64,000 nucleotides of DNA from Scytonema sp035967975. Its GTDB lineage: Bacteria > Cyanobacteriota > Cyanobacteriia > Cyanobacteriales > Nostocaceae. Under the pieces are notes generated by a model that was given only the letters and a program-made list of their open reading frames with translations, was not told the origin of the DNA and ran no database searches. A program made the translations under genes and the position numbers. Below are positions 27,619 through 36,100 of this stretch, piece after piece. The DNA is taken from NCBI GenBank assembly GCA_035967975.1, contig JAWQFQ010000007.1, positions 33,234 to 97,233 of the forward strand, in the 5' to 3' direction. Position 1 is the first letter of the stretch, and the number at the start of each line of letters is the position of its first letter.

Positions 27619-30600
27619 TCATTTCCTGACAGCGTAAACATTGTGGATTGCTGAGCCTTCATACAAGTTTTCTTGTTCAGCTACAACGTGATAACCTTGC
27701 ATTCTCAATAGATTAGTTATGTGCTCCAGACGTCCCTCTGTATTATGTACTTCTATGACAATCTGCTGGATTTTTTTCCAATCATGGTTTTTGATGCCTT
27801 GAAGAACATCAAGTTCGCTTTTTTGCACGTCGATTTTGAGTAAATCTATACATTCGACGTTATTTTCTTTGATAACTTCAGAGAGAGTTCTTAACTGGCA
27901 AGTCAAAGTCTGGGCTTTTAATCTTTCTTCTAACAACTCGTCAGCATATTCCATGACTTGCTCCATCCCAGTCATACCACTCTGCAGTTGGTTGGTCATG
28001 ATAGCTTGTAAGACTTCTTTTTCCTCTTCTTTATCGCCATAGAAGGAGGACATTCCCGAACTGTTAGGATAAAAGGTAAATGTTGCTGTTTTGGTTTCAT
28101 TAGAGATTCCAACATTGAACAACTTTACATTCACTTCATGGAGATTTGTATTGAGACGTAAAATTTCAAACAGAGTAGGGACTGGCTCAAATGCGTAAAT
28201 GGTAGGATTTTGACATTTTTGATTAACGAAAAGAGTGAACATACCTATGTTCGCTCCGACATCAAAAATACAGGCGCGATCGCGTAGAGTAATCCCGTGC
28301 TTGAGATAAACCTGATTTTTGAAGATGTCTTCGTAGAAATAATCAGCTTCGGCTTTGGTTTGATAGACAACTTCTAGATTATTTGGCAACATATAGCGTC
28401 TCTGGCTTATATTTTGGGGAAGCTTCTGGTTTGGTATAATAGATACAAGTTCTTTAGTTTCGTCTTCTGTTAATTCTTCCAACTCCCCTAAAATCATTTC
28501 TTCAATAATCAAAGCCAACTCGGCTATGGTCGGTGCTCCAAAGATGTGACGAAGCGATAGTTCTACCTGAAAGTCTTTGCGAAGCTGGGAAACAAGTTGG
28601 GTAGCTAGTAGGGAGTGACCACCTAAATTAAAGAAGTTATCATTAATACCTAGTTGCTCAATACCCAACAGTTCCTGCCAAATATTGGCAATCTTTTGCT
28701 CAAGCTCATTGTTGGGAGCAACATAGGCAATTCCTAAAATAGGTCTTGGGTGTGTTGTAGCTCGCTGATGAGACTTTTCTAATTTTTCCAGAGAAAGGCG
28801 TCCTGCAAAAATCTTGAACTGATCAATTACAGTCTGGAGATTTTGCGTTGATACAACTACTTGAGGGAGCTTTGTAGATAGAATGCGGCTAAACACATCG
28901 ATACCCTCTTCACACCTTATACCGTATTTCTCTAGCACTTGATTAAACTGTTCTTGAATTTCTGGGATAACTGACATCATTTTGTCCGCCCAGTCATTTC
29001 CTAGCCACCAATCCCAGTTAATAGAGACAGTGTGCATTTTGCCTGTGGAAAAATTGTAATGAGCAAACGCATCAAGAAAAGCACTAGCTGCACAATAATC
29101 AACCTTTCCTACTCCACCAGTGATTGCAGTGTTGGAAGAAAACAAGACTAGGAAATCTAAATTTACATCCTTGAATACAGCATCTAGCACAAGTGTTCCT
29201 TTAAGCTTAGGCTCAAGAACTTTTGTCGCCAATTCGCTCGTTTTGAATTGAATAAGACCTTCTCCTGGAACTCCGGCTGCATGAATTACTCCATGAATCT
29301 CGTTAAAGCAAGCACGTACCTGATTAACCGCCTCTTGCATTTGTTCAAAGTTGGCAACATCTGCTGTCAGAATTAAAACTTCTGCACCCAATTCCTCTAA
29401 ACGCAAAACTTTTTTAATTTTCCTACTCAGTAAATCTTCCTCTTGATGGCTTGATAACCATTGTTCCCACTCTACTTTTGGAGGTAACCCCTTTCGCCCA
29501 ATCAGTACAATTTTTGCTCGTACTGCCTTTGCTAAGTATTCTGCAATTACAAGTCCAATTTCCCCTAATCCACCTGTGATGATATAAACGCCTTTTTCCC
29601 GTAATCTTGCTATGGGAACGGTTGAACTTTCTATTGGTAACGTTTCAAAATACTGCACCCATCGCTGGTTACCGCGATATGCGATGACTGGATCGGACGT
29701 TAACGCAGCAAGTTCTGCTAAAAGTTGGTCTATCAATTGCTGCCATTGTTTAGTACCCGATTGGGGAAGCGTAATATCAATACTACGGCAGATGATGTTT
29801 GAGTATTCTTGAGAAATGACTCTACATGGTCCTATAACAGTTGCTTTCTCTGGACACAATCCTTCTTCATCAAGCAACTGCTGCATATTATTGGAGACAA
29901 CACCAATTTGGATAGAGCCAGTGATATTTTGTTCTCCAAGTGCTTGCGCCAAAAACAGCAAACTGTAGAAGCCGATATCTTGAGCTTTTTCAAAACACTC
30001 AAGTTTTGACCGTATAAGATCGTTGGGTGTGATGTTCCATAAATGAGCAATTATTGTGGGGATTTTACCTAACTCACGAATGGCTTTCAGTAACGCATTA
30101 TAATCATCTCTATTTTGAGGATTGATGGTATACTCCCACTCACTGCTCTGACAAAATTGCTCTCCAATTTTGACAGTTATGACATTTTGATTCTCGCGTT
30201 GTAGTTTTTCTACAATTTGGGTTCCTATGGCGCATTGATCGACAAAGACCAGCCAGCATTGCTTTTTAACTGTTAATCTTCCTGTTTCAAAAGTTATAGG
30301 TAGTAAAGAGCGTTTCCAAGAAGGAATGTAAAACCAGTCTCTAATGTCGAGCTTTTGTTCTAATGTTGCTTGATTAAGATTGCCATCGCGTGTATTTTTT
30401 TGTGGTTCAATCCAATAACGCTGACGCTTAAAAGGATATGTCGGCAGAGGAATGCGATGGCGGTGTTCATGAGCATAAAATCCAGACCAATCTATTTGGA
30501 TTCCTGCTAAAGTAAGCCGACCCAATGTGTTCAGCAAGAATGCTAAATCCGTTTGTTGATCGTAAGAATCTCTTAAAGAAGGCAGGACAATTTGCTGAAC

Positions 30601-33165
30601 TCCCTGCTCGCTTTCTATACATTGCAGTGCTAAACTGCTTAACGTTTGTCCGGGACCAACCTCCAATAGAATTGGATTGTCTTTTTTCGACAACTCTTGC
30701 ACCCCCGAAGCAAATCGCACAGCTTGGCATAGGTGCTTCACCCAATAACTTGGATCTGTTGCTTCTGCTGCTGTAATCCAAGTCCCTGTAACGTTTGACA
30801 AATAGGGAATTTTGGGTGGTTTAAGATTGAATGTTTTAACTAGATCGTGAAAGACAGGTGCGATCACCTCCATCATCTTGGAATGAAAGGCATGAGTTGT
30901 CTGCAAACGCCGACAAACCAAACCCCTTTCACTCAACTGTTTTTCTAATTCTTCGACAGCATCTGTGAAACCCGCAACCACACACAAGGATGACCCATTG
31001 ACAGCAGACAAGGAGAGTTTTTCATTCAGGAAGGGCTGCAGTTTTTTTTCTGAAAGGGGAACAGCAACCATTGCCCCACCTGGTAACTCCTGAATCATTT
31101 GCGCTCTTTTGGTGACCAGAGTTAAAGCTTCTTCAACAGACAAAACCCCCGCTAGCGTTGCTGCTACATATTCACCAATGCTGTAGCCAATCATTGCCGC
31201 AGGGCGAATTCCCCATGACATCCATAACTGAGCTAGGGCGTATTCAATAACAAATATGGCTGGCTGTGTAAAAAAGGTTTGATTCAGTAAAGACGTTGCA
31301 TGGGACGTCTCTACATTTGCTTGTTCCTCCCCACGACCTAGCATTTTTCGCAAATCAAGACCAGCAGAGGGTGTATTATGTTTTTTATTACCTGTATCAG
31401 CGTGGTTTTTCTTAGGATACAGCACATCTCGCAGGTCAAGATTAAGGCGAGGTTTGAGAAGTTCACAACAGTAATCAACATGCTCTTTGAAGGTGGGCTC
31501 AGCTTGATAAAGTTCCCAACCCATATTGACGTAGTGACTTCCTAGTCCGGAAAACATAAAGGCAACAGGGCGCTCTTGAATTTCCCGAATACTTGTGAGA
31601 ACTCGTTTTGGATCTTGAAGTGCATTTACAGCATCTTCAATTAAGGAGCAAACAACCGCACGCCGATAGTCGAAAGCCTGTCTCCCTACCTGCAACGTGT
31701 AAGCTACATCGGCGAGGTTTAAATCGGGATGCTGTTGCAAGTAATTAGCTAGATTTGCCGTAGCCGTTTCCAGTGCTGAACTTGTCTTGGCGGATAACAT
31801 CAACAGTTGCCAAGGACGAGAATCACCAGACGCAAAATCTCGCGTCTCTACATCCGGGGCTTCTTCTAGAATGACATGGGCATTAGTTCCACCAATACCA
31901 AAAGAACTGACTCCTGCACGTCGAGGCGTGCCATTCGTTTTCCATTCAGAAAGTGTGGTATTAACGTAGAAAGGACTATTGGCAAAATCAATTCTTGAAT
32001 TGGGTTCTTCAAAGTGTAAACTAGGAGGTATTTGTTTGTGTTTGAGAGCTAGCACGGTTTTGATGAGACTTGTTACACCAGCCGCAGTATCCAAATGACC
32101 AACATTAGTTTTCACTGAACCGATAGCACAGAAATTCCGTTTTTGTGTATTGGCACGAAAAACTTTTGTCAGGGCAGCGATTTCTATGGGGTCTCCCAGA
32201 GATGTTCCAGTTCCGTGAGCTTCGATATAAGAGACTGTCTCAGGATCAATTCCGGCTAGAGCCAGAGCCTCTGCAATTACTTCCGCCTGACCATCTACGC
32301 TAGGGGCGGTGTAGCCAACTTTACCAGAACCATCATTATTGATTGCTGAACCTTTAATTACAGCATGAATGCAGTCTCTGTCAGCAATCGCATCCGTAAG
32401 CCGCTTTAATACTACGACTCCCACACCATTACCGAGAACAGTTCCTCTCCCCTTAGCATCAAAAGCGTGACAGTGACCATCAGGAGATAAAACTCCTTCT
32501 TCTTGATATAAGTAGCCAACTTTTTGTGGCACCCGAACGGAAACCCCACCAACCAATGCCATATCACATTGATAATTCAGCAAACTTTGACAGGCAAGGG
32601 TTGTAGCAACTAATGATGTGGAGCAGGCTGTTTGAAGGGTAACACTCGGTCCCTTGAGATTTAATTTGTACGAGACACGGGTAGTCAGAAAATCTTTATC
32701 ATTGCCAATCAATGTTTGGTAACAGCTGGCTGAGCCTATTCGGTCACGAGTTATATCAAAGGACAAATAGTTATTTAGACCAGCTCCAGCGTAGACTCCA
32801 ATCCGACGTTCACACCTAGTGGAGTCATAACCAGCATTTTCAAGAGCCTCCCAGGCACACTCTAGGAACAGACGGTGTTGTGGGTCTGTTATTTCAGCTT
32901 CTCTATGATTAAAGCCAAAGAAGGAAGCATCAAATAAATCGATATCTTCTAATACACCACCGACTTTAACATAGTTGGGGTCACTCAGTACATCGGGATT
33001 TATCCCAGAAGATATTAATTCCTCATCTGTGAAGACAGAAATTGACTCTACACCATCGTGTAAATTTTGCCAAAATTCCTCAATACTTTTGGCACCTGGA
33101 AAACGCCCCGCCATGCCAATAATGGCTATGCCTTCTAGAGAATTGAAATTTGTAGCGTTAACCAT
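27619..33165 (-). CDS. Type I PKS, KS-AT-KR-ACP with C-terminal FkbM-type methyltransferase
   Basis: 1848 residues, about 290 longer than its sister PKSs because of a C-terminal methyltransferase. KS: ACSTS (Cys about 181), HGTGT, GHLD. AT: active-site motif is GYSIGE (about 662), not GHSIGE as in the other three, with HAFH. The AT carries a roughly 40-residue insertion (about 582-625) with a partial LDLR repeat. KR: TGGLGEIG, HAAG, Tyr in DYCAASAF (Ser where Asn is common), probably active. ACP: LGGHS near 1518. Methyltransferase: FDVGANIGMF (about 1636), YAFEPVP, LLKIDVQKSELDVLQG, the FkbM family that O-methylates natural products. The start overlaps the NRPS stop by 8 bp (ATGGTTAA). It extends the acyl-Asn unit. 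The fused methyltransferase could methylate the alpha-hydroxyl of a hydroxymalonyl-derived unit or the beta-hydroxyl. Confidence 0.95.
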   Translation of the reverse strand: MVNATNFNSLEGIAIIGMAGRFPGAKSIEEFWQNLHDGVESISVFTDEELISSGINPDVLSDPNYVKVGGVLEDIDLFDASFFGFNHREAEITDPQHRLFLECAWEALENAGYDSTRCERRIGVYAGAGLNNYLSFDITRDRIGSASCYQTLIGNDKDFLTTRVSYKLNLKGPSVTLQTACSTSLVATTLACQSLLNYQCDMALVGGVSVRVPQKVGYLYQEEGVLSPDGHCHAFDAKGRGTVLGNGVGVVVLKRLTDAIADRDCIHAVIKGSAINNDGSGKVGYTAPSVDGQAEVIAEALALAGIDPETVSYIEAHGTGTSLGDPIEIAALTKVFRANTQKRNFCAIGSVKTNVGHLDTAAGVTSLIKTVLALKHKQIPPSLHFEEPNSRIDFANSPFYVNTTLSEWKTNGTPRRAGVSSFGIGGTNAHVILEEAPDVETRDFASGDSRPWQLLMLSAKTSSALETATANLANYLQQHPDLNLADVAYTLQVGRQAFDYRRAVVCSLIEDAVNALQDPKRVLTSIREIQERPVAFMFSGLGSHYVNMGWELYQAEPTFKEHVDYCCELLKPRLNLDLRDVLYPKKNHADTGNKKHNTPSAGLDLRKMLGRGEEQANVETSHATSLLNQTFFTQPAIFVIEYALAQLWMSWGIRPAAMIGYSIGEYVAATLAGVLSVEEALTLVTKRAQMIQELPGGAMVAVPLSEKKLQPFLNEKLSLSAVNGSSLCVVAGFTDAVEELEKQLSERGLVCRRLQTTHAFHSKMMEVIAPVFHDLVKTFNLKPPKIPYLSNVTGTWITAAEATDPSYWVKHLCQAVRFASGVQELSKKDNPILLEVGPGQTLSSLALQCIESEQGVQQIVLPSLRDSYDQQTDLAFLLNTLGRLTLAGIQIDWSGFYAHEHRHRIPLPTYPFKRQRYWIEPQKNTRDGNLNQATLEQKLDIRDWFYIPSWKRSLLPITFETGRLTVKKQCWLVFVDQCAIGTQIVEKLQRENQNVITVKIGEQFCQSSEWEYTINPQNRDDYNALLKAIRELGKIPTIIAHLWNITPNDLIRSKLECFEKAQDIGFYSLLFLAQALGEQNITGSIQIGVVSNNMQQLLDEEGLCPEKATVIGPCRVISQEYSNIICRSIDITLPQSGTKQWQQLIDQLLAELAALTSDPVIAYRGNQRWVQYFETLPIESSTVPIARLREKGVYIITGGLGEIGLVIAEYLAKAVRAKIVLIGRKGLPPKVEWEQWLSSHQEEDLLSRKIKKVLRLEELGAEVLILTADVANFEQMQEAVNQVRACFNEIHGVIHAAGVPGEGLIQFKTSELATKVLEPKLKGTLVLDAVFKDVNLDFLVLFSSNTAITGGVGKVDYCAASAFLDAFAHYNFSTGKMHTVSINWDWWLGNDWADKMMSVIPEIQEQFNQVLEKYGIRCEEGIDVFSRILSTKLPQVVVSTQNLQTVIDQFKIFAGRLSLEKLEKSHQRATTHPRPILGIAYVAPNNELEQKIANIWQELLGIEQLGINDNFFNLGGHSLLATQLVSQLRKDFQVELSLRHIFGAPTIAELALIIEEMILGELEELTEDETKELVSIIPNQKLPQNISQRRYMLPNNLEVVYQTKAEADYFYEDIFKNQVYLKHGITLRDRACIFDVGANIGMFTLFVNQKCQNPTIYAFEPVPTLFEILRLNTNLHEVNVKLFNVGISNETKTATFTFYPNSSGMSSFYGDKEEEKEVLQAIMTNQLQSGMTGMEQVMEYADELLEERLKAQTLTCQLRTLSEVIKENNVECIDLLKIDVQKSELDVLQGIKNHDWKKIQQIVIEVHNTEGRLEHITNLLRMQGYHVVAEQENLYEGSAIHNVYAVRK
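31291..31314. repeat. Dispersed palindromic element inside the PKS AT domain
   Basis: agacgt-tgcatggg-acgtct followed by ctac. On the coding strand it reads GTAGAGACGT...ACGTCT, the pattern of a palindromic repeat common in Nostoc-type genomes. It lies in the AT insertion absent from the three sister PKSs and keeps the reading frame (NVETSHATS). Confidence 0.65.
31828..31851. repeat. Second dispersed palindromic element, KS-AT linker
   Basis: agacgc-aaaatctc-gcgtct followed by ctac. Same 6-8-6 plan and same flank as the element at 31291, and again in frame: this protein has VETRDFASGDSRPW where its sisters have only a short VEPSGPSRPW-like linker. Confidence 0.65.
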
Positions 33166-36100
33166 GAATCTTTCTACCTTGCTTGCTCAATTGTTGTTTT
33201 TGGCGGTTGTTGAGCGCGTCTATTTGCATCTGAGCCCGATTACGCGTCAACTGAAAAGAAGACACATCATCCGTTTTTTGGCTTAAATATTGCGCCAAAG
33301 AACTTATGGTTGGATTTTGAAACATTTCTACGATTGATAAATGGCGGTTCAAAACTTCTTGCAACTTATTATTAACCTGAACCATCAACAATGAATGACC
33401 GCCAAGGTCAAAGAAATTATCATTGACACCCACCTTATCTACGTACAGCACTTCTTGCCAAACGGTGGCGATCACTCGCTCCATCTCAGAAAGAGGAGCC
33501 ACATAAACCTCTTCTAACTCTGGACGTTCACCATTTGGCACAGGCAATGCCCTACGGTCTAACTTACCATTCGTTGTTAACGGCAGTACCCTTAGCTGTA
33601 CAAACGCCGATGGCACCATATATTCTGGTAGTTGTTCTTTCAAAAACTTCCGGAGGTCACTAGTAGTAGGTGCTGCCTCAGTATTGGCAACAAAATAAGC
33701 CACCAAACGCTGATTCCCTGGCACATCCTCCCGCATCAGCACTACCGCTTCTTGAACTTCTGGGTATTGCCTTAATAAACCCTCAATCTCACCAAGTTCA
33801 ATGCGGTAGCCCCGCACTTTCACTTGATGGTCACTTCGCCCCAAAAACTCCAAATTTCCGTCTGGTCGATAACGTGCTAAGTCTCCAGTCTTGTACAATC
33901 GTGCTCCTGGCTCGTTACTAAAGGGATTTGGAATAAATTTAAGAGCCGTGAGTTCTGGTTGATTCAAATAACCTCGCGCTAAACCAGCACCGCCAATATA
34001 CAGTTCACCCACAACTCCAATCGGCATTGGTTGGTAGTATTGGTTTAAAACATAGAGTTCAGTGTTAGCAATCGGACGACCAATAGGAACTGAGTGTGAC
34101 TGAAGCTCACTTTGGGGTACTCGATAAATACAACAGCCCACGACAGTTTCTGTTGGACCGTATTCATTTACTAGCATTGTGTCAGGTGCAAAGGTTTGCC
34201 AGAAGGCGATGCTTTCTGTCAACAGGTTTTCTCCCCCTATAATGAAGGCTTTAGTTCTGCCTGCTGCTTCTTTTGAAGCTAATTGCTGAGAAAGTAATAG
34301 TAGTTCAGCAGGTGTGACTTTAACAAGGCTCAAGTTTGACTCTTGACGGAGGGTATTGCTCAACGATTCGATACCTTGGTTTTCTGCGGTAAATTGTACC
34401 TGACGCCCAACTAATAACGGTGAAAATAACCCTGTGATAGTTAAGTCAAAAGCTAGGGAAGAGTGAACGATAGTTCCTTTTCCTTGCTCAACTATATATG
34501 CTTGAGTACACCAGATTAAATAATTGAGTATACCCTTATGAGGAATTAATGTCCCTTTAGGCTTACCAGTGGAACCAGAAGTGTAAATAACGTAGGCTAG
34601 GTTAGCAGAATTTACTTTGCAAACAGGGTTGTCTGGACACTCGTGAGCAATTCTTTCCCAGTTGGTGTCTAAACAAACTGTAACCGTTCCTCCAGTTGGT
34701 AATTCCTTTACCAACCTCTGCTGAGTTAGCAGCACCAGACTTTGGGTATCTTTTAAGATGAAGGCTAACCGCTCTTTAGGATATGCAGGATCTAATGGTA
34801 AGTAAGCCCCACCAGCTTTCAGGATACCTAACACTGCAACTACCATTTCCAGAGAGCGCTCCATGCAAATACCAACAAGAACCTCTGGTCTTACTCCTAA
34901 CTGTTGCAAGTAGTGCGCTAGTTGATTCGCCCGGTTGTTCAACTCTCGGTAAGTCAATTGCTGGTTTTCAAAGACGACTGCAATCGCATCTGGTGTCCGT
35001 GCTACCTGTGCCTCAAACAACTGATGAATGCACTGATTGTACGGATAATCTGTCAAAGTATCATTCCAGTCAACTATGAGCTGATGCTTCTCAGATGCAG
35101 TCAGTAAAGGCAAATCTACAATTGCACTGTCGGGATTGGCAACAATACCTTCCAACAAGGTCTCAAAATGCCCCAGCATCCGAATTATGGTATCGCCATT
35201 AAACAAATCTGTGTTGTATTCAGCAGTTGCAACCAATCTCTCTTCAGTGTCTTCCTCCATAAACAGAGTCAAATCAAACTTAGCCGTACCAGTATAACCC
35301 TCCTGACCAATTATCGATGTATCTGATAACTTTGGAGCTGACAATGGAACGTTCTGAAAAACGAACATCACCTGAAATAGTGGATTGTAGCTGAGGTCGC
35401 GATTTGGTTGCACCTGTTCTACTAACTTTTCAAAAGGCAGGTCTTGGTGAACATAGGCACCTAAAGCTGTCGATTTTACCTGATAAAGCAACTTTCTAAA
35501 ACTGAGTTTACCATTAAGGTTAGTCCGCAGAACCAAAACATTGACAAAAAATCCTATTAATGGCTCAATTTCTGCTCGATTGCGACTGGCTATTGGAGAA
35601 CCTACCAGAATATCTGTTTGCCCTGTGTAGCGATAAAGCAATGTTTTGAAAGCCGCCAACAAGGTCATAAACAAGGTCACGCCTTCTTGATGGCTCAGCT
35701 TTTTTAGTGCTTCTGTCAGGGTTTGAGGCAGAACTAATTTAGCTTGAGCGCCTTTGAAAGTTTGAACTGGTGATCGCGGACGGTCAATTGGCAGGTTCAA
35801 TACAGGTAAATCGCCACTTAATTGCTGCTTCCAATACTCCAACAGGTCTTGAATCCGCTCACTTTGTAAACACTGCTGCTGCCAATACGCAAAATCTACA
35901 TATTGGATAGGTAATTCAGGCAGTGGTGACGGTTTTCCTTGAGAGAATGCCTCATACAGTACTGCTAGTTCTTTGAGGAGAACCCCCATAGACCAACCAT
36001 CTGCAATAATATGATGCAGCGTCAGCAGTAGCCTGTACTCTTGTTCAGCTAAGCGCAGAAGTTTTGCACACCAGAGGGGTTCGCTCGACAGGTCGAAAGA

